Positions 8,989 to 17,445 of a stretch of 64,000 bases of DNA are shown here, in pieces. Made by a program: the position numbers and the translations under genes. Every line of letters begins with the position of its first letter. The first letter of the stretch is position 1. The stretch comes from Arthrobacter sp. M2012083. Its GTDB lineage: Bacteria; Actinomycetota; Actinomycetes; Actinomycetales; Micrococcaceae. The DNA lies in NCBI RefSeq assembly GCF_000281065.1, contig NZ_AKKK01000018.1, positions 1-64,000 on the forward strand. Direction: 5' to 3'. The notes under the pieces are model-generated. The model was given only the letters and a program-made list of their open reading frames with translations. It searched no databases and was not told the origin of the DNA.

Positions 8989-10242
8989 ATGACTTCCAAC
9001 AGAACACTCAGCATCCACCAACCCGAAGACATTCTTGGCTACATTCCCCATATGTTGGGTTACTGGCCCGAGGACAGCCTTGTGGCCATCACCATGCAAG
9101 GGAAAGTCCTTGGAGCCACATTGCGAGTGGATCTGCCGAGCCTTGATTCACTCCAAGCCCGCTCGGGTTTCGCAGACCGGATCCGCAGCTTCCTGATTGC
9201 GGATGAGGAAGCCAATGGGGTGGTACTTGCCCTCTACACTGACACGGGATGGGCTGACGGCAGCGTGGTCCGCCAGGCAATTCCGATGCTCGAGGCCCTC
9301 CAGCTAAGCCTCGATGAGGTTGATCTGTCCGTGAGGGATGCGTGGCTGGTAGGCACCGAGTATTGGCGTAGCGCTTACTGCGCGAACCTGGAATGTTGCC
9401 CGTTGCCGGGACTGCCTGTTGATCGCATCAAGAACAGCAGGTTGAGCGCTGAACTGGTGTATAGGGGGAGCTCCATAGGGCCGTCGCCGAAGAGCGGATC
9501 CGGAAAGCCGCAGCTTACTAGCCCAGGGGCGTTTAATCCCCTGGTGCTGGCGGCGGAGGCACGCTATGGGAAGCAGATTCTCGGTGGGTGGCGGAGTGAA
9601 CGTTGTCTCGACTCCGTCCTCGACGTGTGGGATCACGTGCTCAAAAGGTGCCAAGCAGACGACCCGCTGCAGCCGGGGGCTGACGCAGAAATAATGGGCT
9701 TCCTCAGAACCACCCTTAGAGTCCCTGCGTGGCGGGACGCCGTGGTTGTCATGGCGGCGGCAGGCATGGAATCTGCCAAGTCCGGTGCTGCAGCGTTCGG
9801 ACTTTTCATCGAAGACGACGCAGGCACGCCTTTCGACCCTCAGGAACTTGGGATACCGGCCCCGGCCCTTCCAGCCGCCAAAGTGCCTCATGAGCCCAAT
9901 ACGTCCGGGGACGTCTTCACCTACGGAGATGTCCTGCTGGGCATGCAACCGCACATGCCTTGTTGGAGCAGCCTTGACGCGTTGCAACAAGTTCTTGCCG
10001 GGCTTTGTGTCGACGACGAATCCGGCGTGGTGCCGGCAGCTGCGCTGACCCTTCAGGGCTGGATTTCCTGGTGCAAGGGGCGTGGGTCCGTCGCGCATGC
10101 CTGCCTGAGCCGGGCGGAGGCTGCGGAACCGGGATACCGACTGGCTGAACTGCTCATGGAACTTCTGGGGCGGGGGACCATCTGCACGTGGGCGCGGAGC
10201 TCCGAGACCGCATGGCGCGGGTTCAGGGACACGGTGGCGTAG
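8989..10242 (+). CDS. DUF4192 domain-containing protein
   Basis: This 417-residue protein matches DUF4192, an actinobacterial family of unknown function. The N-terminal signature IHQPEDILGYIPHMLGYWPEDSLVAI is characteristic. The body contains tryptophan-rich segments, and a C-terminal region resembles repeats involved in counting or scaffolding, but no catalytic residues are recognisable. The start is ATG at 8989, preceded by a GGTGGA-type ribosome binding site. It lies directly upstream of the rpoD promoter region on the same strand. No function can be assigned. Confidence 0.85.
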   Translation: MTSNRTLSIHQPEDILGYIPHMLGYWPEDSLVAITMQGKVLGATLRVDLPSLDSLQARSGFADRIRSFLIADEEANGVVLALYTDTGWADGSVVRQAIPMLEALQLSLDEVDLSVRDAWLVGTEYWRSAYCANLECCPLPGLPVDRIKNSRLSAELVYRGSSIGPSPKSGSGKPQLTSPGAFNPLVLAAEARYGKQILGGWRSERCLDSVLDVWDHVLKRCQADDPLQPGADAEIMGFLRTTLRVPAWRDAVVVMAAAGMESAKSGAAAFGLFIEDDAGTPFDPQELGIPAPALPAAKVPHEPNTSGDVFTYGDVLLGMQPHMPCWSSLDALQQVLAGLCVDDESGVVPAAALTLQGWISWCKGRGSVAHACLSRAEAAEPGYRLAELLMELLGRGTICTWARSSETAWRGFRDTVA

Positions 10243-10346
10243 GGGGTTTGAAATTCTTTAGGTATGCGTTTCGCAAAACCGTGAGACAATGGATGCCGAG
10301 ACCCGGTTGGGTCCGCGTTCGAATGCCTGAATTGGCCCCTTTGCCG

Positions 10347-10372
10347 GGAACAATACAGTGTCGTCGGGAGTT
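10347..10372 (+). promoter_or_regulatory. SigR/SigH-like promoter upstream of rpoD
   Basis: GGAAC at 10347-10351 and GTT at 10370-10372 are separated by exactly 18 nt, the layout of promoters read by actinobacterial SigR/SigH thiol-stress sigma factors. It would start transcription near 10380, about 110 nt before rpoD. A 12-bp palindrome, TCTCTATAGAGA, overlaps the expected start at 10372-10383. A vegetative-type TTGACA lies at 10423, with a distant TATGGT at 10450. Confidence 0.5.
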
Positions 10373-10487
10373 CTCTATAGAGACTCTGCAGACGGCGATC
10401 GCATTTGAAATTGATCGCGGACTTGACAGGGTCATAGTGGTGTTGCCCGTATGGTGATTCCACAGACCGCCGCTAGAAAGGTTTTCT

Positions 10488-11801
10488 GTGACCCCGTCTT
10501 CCGTCGAGAAGGAACCCGCCGCCCAGGCCGAATTGTCCGCTGAGGAAAAGAAGGCGGCAACATCGGCTAAGCGCGCAGCGACACGTGCTGCCAACAAGGC
10601 CTCAGAGGGCGACTCTGACAAGCCGGCACCCAAGAAGCGTGGACCCAAGCCCGGTGCGAAGGCCGCCGCTGAAGCCGCGAACAAGTCCTCAGGCTCCGAC
10701 GCTGAGGATTCCAACGGCGAGGATGAAGACTTTGATCCCGCAGCTGCCGAAGAAGTCGAAGTCGGAGAAGATGACGTCGAGGACGGCGCCACGGCCGCTA
10801 AGGACAAGGCTGCTCCCTCAGGTACGGGATTCGTCTACTCTGATGCCGACGACGACGACGCCCCTGTCCAGCAGGTCATGTCGGCCGGCGCAACTGCCGA
10901 CCCCGTCAAGGATTACCTGAAGCAGATCGGCAAGGTCGCCCTGCTGAACGCAGAGCAGGAAGTTGACCTCGCCCTTCGGATCGAGGCAGGCCTCTTTGCC
11001 GAGGAAAAGATCAACGCTGACGACGGATCCATGGATCCCAAGCTCAAGCGTGAGCTTGAATTCGTCATTCACGACGGCAAGCGTGCCAAGAACCACCTGC
11101 TCGAAGCCAACTTGCGCCTCGTCGTTTCCTTGGCCAAGCGCTACACCGGTCGTGGCATGCTCTTCCTGGACCTGATCCAGGAAGGCAACCTGGGCCTTAT
11201 CCGTGCAGTGGAAAAGTTCGACTACACCAAGGGCTTCAAGTTCTCCACCTACGCAACCTGGTGGATCCGTCAGGCAATTACCCGCGCCATGGCAGACCAG
11301 GCCCGTACCATCCGTATTCCGGTGCACATGGTGGAAGTCATCAACAAGCTGGCCCGTGTACAGCGTCAAATGCTTCAGGACCTCGGCCGCGAACCGACCC
11401 CTGAAGAGCTGGCACTCGAGCTGGACATGACGCCCGAGAAGGTTGTCGAGGTCCAGAAGTACGGCCGTGAGCCGATTTCGCTGCACACCCCGCTGGGTGA
11501 GGACGGTGACTCGGAGTTCGGTGACCTGATTGAGGACTCCGAGGCTGTTGTCCCCGCCGACGCCGTGAGCTTCACGCTCCTGCAGGAGCAGTTGCACTCG
11601 GTTCTGGACACCCTGTCCGAGCGCGAAGCCGGAGTTGTTGCAATGCGCTTCGGCCTGACCGATGGCCAGCCGAAGACTTTAGACGAAATCGGCAAGGTCT
11701 ACGGCGTCACGCGTGAGCGCATCCGCCAGATCGAATCCAAGACCATGTCCAAGCTGCGGCACCCGTCCCGCTCGCAGGTCCTCCGGGATTACCTGGACTA
11801 A
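10488..11801 (+). CDS. rpoD: Primary RNA polymerase sigma factor
   Basis: This 437-residue sigma-70 group 1 factor (SigA/HrdB) directs RNA polymerase to housekeeping promoters. The N-terminal 125 residues are a low-complexity tail rich in Ala, Lys, Asp and Glu. Region 1.2 starts near [11 protein letters not shown] (about 138). Region 2 carries [29 protein letters not shown] and [14 protein letters not shown] (about 205-260). Region 4.2 has the helix-turn-helix [20 protein letters not shown] (about 405-425). The start is GTG at 10488, after GAAAGG with 7-nt spacing. It probably has more than one promoter. A strong hairpin follows 25 nt after the stop codon. Confidence 0.97.
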   Translation: MTPSSVEKEPAAQAELSAEEKKAATSAKRAATRAANKASEGDSDKPAPKKRGPKPGAKAAAEAANKSSGSDAEDSNGEDEDFDPAAAEEVEVGEDDVEDGATAAKDKAAPSGTGFVYSDADDDDAPVQQVMSAGATADPVKDYLKQIGKVALLNAEQEVDLALRIEAGLFAEEKINADDGSMDPKLKRELEFVIHDGKRAKNHLLEANLRLVVSLAKRYTGRGMLFLDLIQEGNLGLIRAVEKFDYTKGFKFSTYATWWIRQAITRAMADQARTIRIPVHMVEVINKLARVQRQMLQDLGREPTPEELALELDMTPEKVVEVQKYGREPISLHTPLGEDGDSEFGDLIEDSEAVVPADAVSFTLLQEQLHSVLDTLSEREAGVVAMRFGLTDGQPKTLDEIGKVYGVTRERIRQIESKTMSKLRHPSRSQVLRDYLD

Positions 11802-11824
11802 AACACACGCACCGTGGGTGTTGA

Positions 11825-11858
11825 AAGCGGCCCAGTCGGACTTCCGGCTGGGCCGCTT
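11825..11858 (+). terminator. Terminator of rpoD
   Basis: GCGGCCCAG (11827-11835) pairs with CTGGGCCGC (11848-11856), extended by two A-T pairs and followed by a pyrimidine-rich CTTCTTC stretch. It lies 25 nt after the rpoD stop codon. Confidence 0.8.
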
Positions 11859-11905
11859 CTTCATGTTGCGCACAAAGGTAGAACGCAACAAACCCAAAAC
11901 AGCAA

Positions 11906-11975
11906 GCTCAACGCAACAGGCTCAACGCAACAGGCTCAACGCAACAGGCTCAACGCAACAGGCTCAACGCAACAA
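11906..11975 (+). repeat. Five-copy 14-bp tandem repeat
   Basis: The unit GCTCAACGCAACAG occurs five times head to tail with no interruption; only the last base of the final copy differs (A for G). The unit length is not a multiple of three, so it is not a coding repeat. The last copy runs straight into the left arm of the hairpin at 11968-12007. Confidence 0.95.
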
Positions 11976-12007
11976 GGCCCCTCCCGTTCGGGAGGAGCCT
12001 TGTTGCG
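11968..12007. terminator. Strong bidirectional hairpin
   Basis: CGCAACAAGGC-CCTCCC pairs with GGGAGG-GCCTTGTTGCG around a short GTTC loop, giving about 18 bp with one mismatch. It lies between the converging rpoD and DUF7455 genes and can terminate transcription from both. Confidence 0.8.
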
Positions 12008-12040
12008 TGATCAAAAAGGGTTTCCGGATAACCGGACTGC

Positions 12041-12262
12041 CTAGTCGACGGGGACGGGAGCCTTCTCGTTGAGGCGCTCGGTCTCATCGTGCCAGTCAGA
12101 AGTCATGGGCCGAAGCGTAGCTTCAACTGCACGTGCGTGGTGGCCGCAGAAGAGCAGCTCACCGCCGGAGGACTCGAGTACAACGCGGACGTACGCCTGG
12201 GCTCCGCAACGGTCACAGCGGTCAGCTGCGTTCAGCGTGCGGTCTGCAACTGCTGTTGTCAT
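12041..12262 (-). CDS. DUF7455 family zinc-ribbon-like protein
   Basis: This 73-residue protein carries CDRCGAQAYVRV near residues 15-26 and LLFCGHHAR near 36-44, a CxxC plus CGHH arrangement that probably binds zinc. Small proteins of this type sit next to sigA in many actinobacteria. The function is unknown; a role in transcription is inferred only from the neighbourhood. The start is ATG at 12262, with a strong AAGGAGG ribosome binding site 6 nt upstream. It is transcribed towards rpoD and away from parE. Confidence 0.85.
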   Translation of the reverse strand: MTTAVADRTLNAADRCDRCGAQAYVRVVLESSGGELLFCGHHARAVEATLRPMTSDWHDETERLNEKAPVPVD

Positions 12263-12516
12263 GTCGGCCTCCTTAGTAGTTCTGTACATCCATATAACCA
12301 GCATTCGGGGCAGATCCATGGCAAGGATGGGTCACTTTCGCTGTCCGCGTATCACATGTGCGTAACGTAACCAGGCAGGCTGCGTCCGTGCTGGAGTGGC
12401 AAACGGTGCGTGACGACTTCCCCGGCTACGCTTGTACGGGCAGTGTTTGCCTTGAATTACCAGTCAACACACGGCTGGGAAGTACCCGGAGATATACCCG
12501 AAGGAGCACACCGCGA

Positions 12517-14625
12517 GTGGCACCGAGTTCTGAATACAACGCCCGGCATCTGTCTGTCCTTGAGGGCCTGGAAGCCGTTCGCAAGCGCCCGGGTATGTAC
12601 ATCGGCTCCACTGACTCCCGCGGCCTCATGCACTGTCTCTGGGAAATCATCGACAACGCCGTGGATGAGGCCCTGGCCGGCTTCGGGCATGACATCAAAG
12701 TCATCCTGCATGCCGACAACTCCGTGGAAATCCACGACGACGGACGCGGTATCCCTGTGGACGTAGAGCCCAAGACCGGCCTCTCCGGAGTTGAAGTTGT
12801 TTTCACCAAACTGCACGCAGGTGGCAAGTTCGGCGGCGGTTCCTACACTGCTTCGGGTGGTTTGCATGGCGTTGGAGCTTCGGTGGTAAACGCTTTGTCC
12901 AGCCGCCTTGATGTCCAAGTGGACCGCGGCAGCAAGACCTACCAGATGTCGTTCCGCCGGGGCGAGCCGGGACGCTTCGTGGATTCCGGTGCAAAGCCGA
13001 GCCCCAATGCACCGTTCGAGCCGTTCGTGGAGAACTCGGTCCTGGATGTTGTGGGCAAGGCAAAACGTGGCGTCACCGGAACCCGTGTGCGTTATTGGGC
13101 AGACCGCCAAATTTTCACTCCTGACGCCAAGTTCTCCTATGACGACCTGGCAGCACGGGCACGCCAAACATCGTTCCTTGTGCCCGGCCTGAAAATCACC
13201 GTGCGCGACGAGCGCAAGCTGGCCGGAACACCGGGGGAGGCCGGTGTCCATGAGGAAGTGTTCCACCACGATGGCGGCATCTCCGAGTTTGTTGAGTTCC
13301 TCGCGGCCGATTCCGGAGTGACGGATGTTTGGCGCCTCCACGGTTCAGGAAAATTCAAGGAAACGGTCCCCGTCCTCGATGAGAACGGGCACAGCAAGAT
13401 CGCGGAAGTTGAACGCGACTGTGAGGTGGACATAGCCCTGCGTTGGGGCATTGGTTATGAGACCACTATGCGCAGCTTCGTCAACATCATCGCCACGCCC
13501 AAGGGCGGCACGCACCAGTCCGGCTTTGAAGCCGCCCTGCTGAAGACCTTCCGCAAGGCCGTGGAGACCAACGCGCGCAAGCTCAAAGCCGGCAACGACA
13601 AGATCGAGAAAGACGACATTCTCGCCGGGCTGACTGCCGTCCTGACTGTCCGGCTTGCGGAGCCGCAGTTCGAGGGACAGACCAAGGAAATCCTTGGTAC
13701 CTCGGCGGTTCGTGCCATTGTGGCCAAAGTAGTTGAAAAGGAAATAACTACACGGCTGAACTCGGCCAACCGCAACGATAAAGCCCAGTCGGCGCTCCTG
13801 CTGGAGAAGATGGTCGCCGAGATGAAGTCTCGCATCTCGGCACGTGTGCATAAAGAAACCCAGCGCCGCAAGAACGCCCTGGAAACTTCGTCGATGCCCA
13901 CCAAGCTTGCGGACTGCCGAACTGATGACGTCGCACGCTCTGAACTGTTCATCGTGGAGGGTGACTCGGCACTCGGGACCGCCAAACTTGCCCGCTCATC
14001 CGACTTCCAAGCCCTGCTGCCCATCCGCGGCAAGATCTTGAACGTCCAGAAAGCATCAGTAGGCGACATGTTGTCCAACGCTGAGTGCGCAGCGTTGATT
14101 CAAGTTGTGGGCGCCGGCTCGGGTCGAAGCTTCGATATTGACGCTGCCCGTTACGGCAAGGTCATCCTCATGACCGACGCCGACGTTGACGGTGCGCACA
14201 TCCGGACCCTGCTGCTCACCCTGTTCTTCCGATACATGCGTCCCATGGTCGAGGCCGGCCGCGTGTTTGCCGCTGTCCCGCCCCTGCATCGTGTGGAAGT
14301 GATCAACCCCGGCCAGAAGGCCAACGAGATGATCTACACCTACTCCGAGGCCGAGCTTCACGTGCTTCTCTCCAACCTTGCCAAGGAAGGCAAACGCTAC
14401 AAGGAGCCTATCCAGCGGTATAAGGGTTTGGGCGAAATGGACGCACAGCAACTGGCGGAGACCACTATGGATCCACGACACCGGACTCTCCGGAAGGTGG
14501 GCATCGATAGCGCCCAACGTGCCGAGGAAGTCTTCGATCTTTTGATGGGCTCGGACGTGGCACCGCGCAAGGAGTTCATTATTGCTGGTGCGGCTACCCT
14601 GGACCGGGAGCGCATCGACGCCTAG
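12517..14625 (+). CDS. parE: DNA topoisomerase IV subunit B-like
   Basis: This 702-residue type IIA topoisomerase ATPase subunit drives strand passage. The N-terminal GHKL ATPase is marked by EIIDNAVDEALAG and DDGRGIP. The transducer domain follows, and the TOPRIM domain has EGDSALGTAKLA (about 482) and TDADVDGAHIRTLLLT (about 551). The start is GTG at 12517, with AAGGAG 10 nt upstream; the upstream in-frame region is not conserved. It lacks the dnaA-recF neighbourhood of gyrB, and a matching A subunit lies at 26.4-29.0 kb, so it is the second, topoisomerase-IV-like enzyme. Assignment as parE rather than a gyrB paralogue rests on context. Confidence 0.88.
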   Translation: MAPSSEYNARHLSVLEGLEAVRKRPGMYIGSTDSRGLMHCLWEIIDNAVDEALAGFGHDIKVILHADNSVEIHDDGRGIPVDVEPKTGLSGVEVVFTKLHAGGKFGGGSYTASGGLHGVGASVVNALSSRLDVQVDRGSKTYQMSFRRGEPGRFVDSGAKPSPNAPFEPFVENSVLDVVGKAKRGVTGTRVRYWADRQIFTPDAKFSYDDLAARARQTSFLVPGLKITVRDERKLAGTPGEAGVHEEVFHHDGGISEFVEFLAADSGVTDVWRLHGSGKFKETVPVLDENGHSKIAEVERDCEVDIALRWGIGYETTMRSFVNIIATPKGGTHQSGFEAALLKTFRKAVETNARKLKAGNDKIEKDDILAGLTAVLTVRLAEPQFEGQTKEILGTSAVRAIVAKVVEKEITTRLNSANRNDKAQSALLLEKMVAEMKSRISARVHKETQRRKNALETSSMPTKLADCRTDDVARSELFIVEGDSALGTAKLARSSDFQALLPIRGKILNVQKASVGDMLSNAECAALIQVVGAGSGRSFDIDAARYGKVILMTDADVDGAHIRTLLLTLFFRYMRPMVEAGRVFAAVPPLHRVEVINPGQKANEMIYTYSEAELHVLLSNLAKEGKRYKEPIQRYKGLGEMDAQQLAETTMDPRHRTLRKVGIDSAQRAEEVFDLLMGSDVAPRKEFIIAGAATLDRERIDA

Positions 14626-15839
14626 CTCTGCTTTGGCGGAACCGGCGCACCATCAGTGGCCGGTGGTGTGCGGGCGCCCGGGGCGGCGAACGTAGCCGCT
14701 CCCACTGCCAAGGCCAAGGCGCCCAGACCCCAGGGGAGCCCGGCCGCTACGGCAACGCCGCCCACCAGCAGCGGCCCTCCGGCGTCGCCAAGTTCACGTC
14801 CCAGCTCGGCTGAGCCCATGGTCCTGCCGAGGCGTTCGGCCGGCGTCGCATCGGCCAGGTGGGCGAAGGCGAGAGGCGTGGAGACGCCGATTCCCGCGCC
14901 GATGAGCACTGCTGTGCAGTAGATCCATCCAGCTCCCGGCAATAGACCGGCCATGAGGGTGCCTACCGAGATAGCTAGCAGGCCGGCCACCATGCCGGGC
15001 CTGTCGGCGATTCTTCCCTGGTCCCTCAGCCTGCCGACCCGGGGTTGTATCAGCGCCGATGCTATGGCCAGCACTGTGACTACGGCAACGCTGCCCGCCG
15101 TGCCAAGCCCTTCCCGTGCTGCCAGCGCAGGGAGAAAGCCGACGGCGGCACCCAGTGCCCCCGTGGCAGCGGCCAACACCAGGGTTGGTCCGAGAAATGA
15201 CCGTTCAGTGCTTTGGCGCCACACATCGACGATGGTGTATCTGGGACGGGGAAGCGGCTGCAGGCGAGGCACTGAAACGAGGGTCCAAAGGGCCACAGCC
15301 AAGCCCAGGGCCGCTAGAATCCCGAACAGGAGGCCGAACCCGCCGATAATGATGGCCAGGGCTCCCAGTAACGGGCCAATAGCGTAGCCGAGTCCTTTCC
15401 AAGAGCCGTAGCGGCCGAAGTAGTGCCCCGTCCTGCCGTCTGCGAGCCGGGCAACGCTGGCGGATGAGGCCGGTGAGAAGGCGGAAGCGGCCATCCCTTG
15501 ACCAAGGCGGGCGGCCGCGAGCATGGCGGGCTGATCCGCCCATAGTCCAATCAGGGAGGCAGCGGAGAAAGCAACAAGCCCACCCACGATGACCGGCTTG
15601 GGTCCGATGTGATCGCTCAGGGCGCCGAAAATGGGTTTGAGGAACACTTCCGCTAGGTCGTACAAAGCCAGCAGAACGCCCAGAGCAAGCAAACTCAAAC
15701 CGATGTCCGCGCTTTCTGCCCCTAGGCCCGCTGCCACCGCATGGGCGCCAAAGGCGGTGGTAAAGCCTGCGGCGTAGAGGGGCCAACGCTGGCTGGCTGC
15801 AACGGAACCGGGGGACGTGTCCAGGGCTTTCACACTCAT
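14622..15839 (-). CDS. MFS transporter next to ChrB-like protein
   Basis: This 405-residue twelve-segment major facilitator permease has motif A as FGALSDHIGPKPVIVGG near residue 60 and SVGTLMAGLLPGAGWIY in the C-terminal half. The substrate is unknown. Divergent pairing with a ChrB N-terminal-domain protein may point to chromate or another toxic anion or drug, since MFS proteins accompany chr genes in some Arthrobacter. I give the conventional ATG at 15839. However, TACATT on the minus strand ends only 1 nt before that ATG, so a transcript from it would start later, and the GTG at 15833 would be the leaderless start. The stop codon overlaps the end of convergent parE by 4 nt. Confidence 0.82.
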   Translation of the reverse strand: MSVKALDTSPGSVAASQRWPLYAAGFTTAFGAHAVAAGLGAESADIGLSLLALGVLLALYDLAEVFLKPIFGALSDHIGPKPVIVGGLVAFSAASLIGLWADQPAMLAAARLGQGMAASAFSPASSASVARLADGRTGHYFGRYGSWKGLGYAIGPLLGALAIIIGGFGLLFGILAALGLAVALWTLVSVPRLQPLPRPRYTIVDVWRQSTERSFLGPTLVLAAATGALGAAVGFLPALAAREGLGTAGSVAVVTVLAIASALIQPRVGRLRDQGRIADRPGMVAGLLAISVGTLMAGLLPGAGWIYCTAVLIGAGIGVSTPLAFAHLADATPAERLGRTMGSAELGRELGDAGGPLLVGGVAVAAGLPWGLGALALAVGAATFAAPGARTPPATDGAPVPPKQS

Positions 15840-15870
15840 GAATGTAACAGCTGCTACATTCAGGAGTGTG
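15831..15870. promoter_or_regulatory. 40-bp palindromic divergent operator-promoter
   Basis: The 40 bp are a near-perfect inverted repeat centred between 15850 and 15851; 18 of 20 base pairs match. The core is GAATGTA-R-CAGCTG-Y-TACATTC, flanked by CACACT and AGTGTG. TACATT occurs on both strands (15855-15860 plus; 15841-15846 minus), each followed by 7 nt and a GTG. It therefore carries two back-to-back -10 elements in one palindrome. Confidence 0.7.
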
Positions 15871-16404
15871 ATTGATGAACGTTGGTTGTTGATTTTGGTA
15901 CAGGTTCCTGCGCAGCCATCCCGGCACCGGGTGGCAGTGTGGCGGGAGTTGCGTCGGCTTGGTGCCGTTCCCCTATCGCCGGGTACGTGGGTTCTCCCCG
16001 CCCATCCGGCCTTCGATGAGGGTCTTGCGCGGGCCCAGGCGCTGGTGGCAAAGGGTGATGGCTCCTGGACCTTGGTGGACGCTGCGCCCCGCGACAAGGG
16101 CGCGGACACTTTCCGTAGCGTTTTCGAAGCTGCACGGTTGGAGGAATGGAACGAGTTTACGGCCGATTGCGGCAAATTTGAGCAGGAGATAGCGAAAGAG
16201 ATCTCAAGGGAGAAGCTCACTTTCGCCGAACTGGAGGAAGAAGAACAAAGCCTGGAGCGGTTGAGGCGCTGGTACAGGGAGTTGAAGTCGCGGGATGTGC
16301 TTCATTTGCCGCAGGCGACGGTCGCTGCAGAGCACCTGGCTCGCTGTGCCGAGGCCTTGGAAGGCTACGCGTCCTTGGTGTACGACGCGACGCTGCCCCA
16401 ATAG
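15868..16404 (+). CDS. ChrB N-terminal-domain protein (putative regulator)
   Basis: This 178-residue protein resembles the N-terminal half of ChrB, the chromate-resistance regulator. The opening WLLILVQVPAQPSRHRVAVW and then RRLGAVPLSPGTWVLP are typical of that domain, and a long charged helix lies near residues 95-135. It lacks the C-terminal ChrB domain. GTG at 15868 is chosen because TACATT lies 7 nt upstream and family similarity begins here; an ATG at 15838 is in frame but would sit inside the operator. It probably represses or activates the shared divergent promoter. Whether chromate is the signal is not shown. Confidence 0.75.
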   Translation: MIDERWLLILVQVPAQPSRHRVAVWRELRRLGAVPLSPGTWVLPAHPAFDEGLARAQALVAKGDGSWTLVDAAPRDKGADTFRSVFEAARLEEWNEFTADCGKFEQEIAKEISREKLTFAELEEEEQSLERLRRWYRELKSRDVLHLPQATVAAEHLARCAEALEGYASLVYDATLPQ

Positions 16405-16417
16405 TCGGTCAAGCCCT

Positions 16418-17440
16418 TCAACCTAGTAGTCCCGGGACGATCAACAGGGCAGTCGGCACCGCAAGCAGCAACGCTGAGGCCGCCAGGACCAGTACCCGCG
16501 CGGCCTTGGTGAGTGGAGGCTTGGGTGAGAGCAGGCGGCTGACGCGTGACGCCGTCGTCCGTGGGGAGTCAGCACCGCCGGTAGCGCTGACGGCATTGCC
16601 CTCGACGACGGCGCCACCAACGCTGAGTGCCTGGCCGCCGGCCAGTGCTTTGCTGCCGCTGACCGCCTGCCCGTCCAAAGCGGGCTGTGTGGAGCCGCTG
16701 GCAACAATCGCGATGGCCTTGATCAAGGTGCCTTTGCTCTCGGTGCGGAGAGCGACGTCGTCGGCCAGCATTTCGATCAGTGAATTAACCGCTGTCTGGG
16801 CCAGCCGGGTGGTGGGGAACCATGGCAGGGCCTGACGCCAGGCAGCAAAGGCCCAAAGTAGGAGATCGTGGCGCTGGGACAGGTGCGCGTTCTCGTGAAT
16901 AAGCACGGCCCTGAGTTCAGCTGGTTCCAGTGCTGCCATCAGGCCGTCGGAGAGTACCGTTACGGACCGGGCACCGCCAGGCAGGCAGTATGCGACGGGG
17001 GAGTCGTGGTTGATCACCACAGTGCCGGGCCCGTCGTCTGACGGTGATGCCAGCAGGGCCAGCAGTTCGCGGTGGCGTCGCCGCTGGCGTTCAATCCTGT
17101 AATAGGTCAGCAGCAGGGTGAAGACCAGGTGGGCGGTCAGCAGTGCTGCTGCGGAGAGAGCGAAAAGGTGCCAAAAACCCAGCGCGGTGGTGGGTTCGTT
17201 GTTGAAAACCATCCCGGCCAGGCTCTTGAGTCCTGCGATGAGGTTGTCCCCGATGGGCTCGAGTCCGTAAACGAGCATGGCCCCGATCATGGACAAGCCA
17301 CCAGCGAGGGCGATCGCCTGCCACAGCACCATGGCGGTGAAGGGGGACCGTGCCGGCCACTGCGCGCGGGAAAGCAGCACGGGTACTGGCCACGCCAGAA
17401 TGATTGCCAGGACCGCAAGCAGGTATGAGGTCCAGAACAT
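16418..17440 (-). CDS. M56 family (BlaR1-like) membrane metallopeptidase
   Basis: This 340-residue protein has about three N-terminal membrane segments (3-22, 37-60 and 88-113), a cytosolic peptidase domain with the zinc motif HENAH at 182-186, and a final membrane segment near 315-338. BlaR1/MecR1 proteins use such a domain to trigger cleavage of their partner repressor. Unlike BlaR1, there is no C-terminal penicillin-binding sensor domain; the protein ends right after the last membrane helix. The start is ATG at 17440, 5 nt after the blaI-like stop codon, so the two form an operon. The inducing signal is unknown. Confidence 0.88.
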   Translation of the reverse strand: MFWTSYLLAVLAIILAWPVPVLLSRAQWPARSPFTAMVLWQAIALAGGLSMIGAMLVYGLEPIGDNLIAGLKSLAGMVFNNEPTTALGFWHLFALSAAALLTAHLVFTLLLTYYRIERQRRRHRELLALLASPSDDGPGTVVINHDSPVAYCLPGGARSVTVLSDGLMAALEPAELRAVLIHENAHLSQRHDLLLWAFAAWRQALPWFPTTRLAQTAVNSLIEMLADDVALRTESKGTLIKAIAIVASGSTQPALDGQAVSGSKALAGGQALSVGGAVVEGNAVSATGGADSPRTTASRVSRLLSPKPPLTKAARVLVLAASALLLAVPTALLIVPGLLG

Positions 17441-17445
17441 AGTGG

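Noticed and set aside
10300..10340. tRNA-like GTTCGAAT motif near 10318
   Set aside because: No acceptor stem or cloverleaf can be drawn around it; it lies in the rpoD upstream region.
11906..11975. Possible CRISPR array or coding repeat
   Set aside because: The units are 14 bp, contiguous and without spacers, and their length is not a multiple of three.
12358..12516. N-terminal extension of parE
   Set aside because: The extra 53 residues are not like a GyrB/ParE N-terminus, and AAGGAG lies just before the GTG at 12517.
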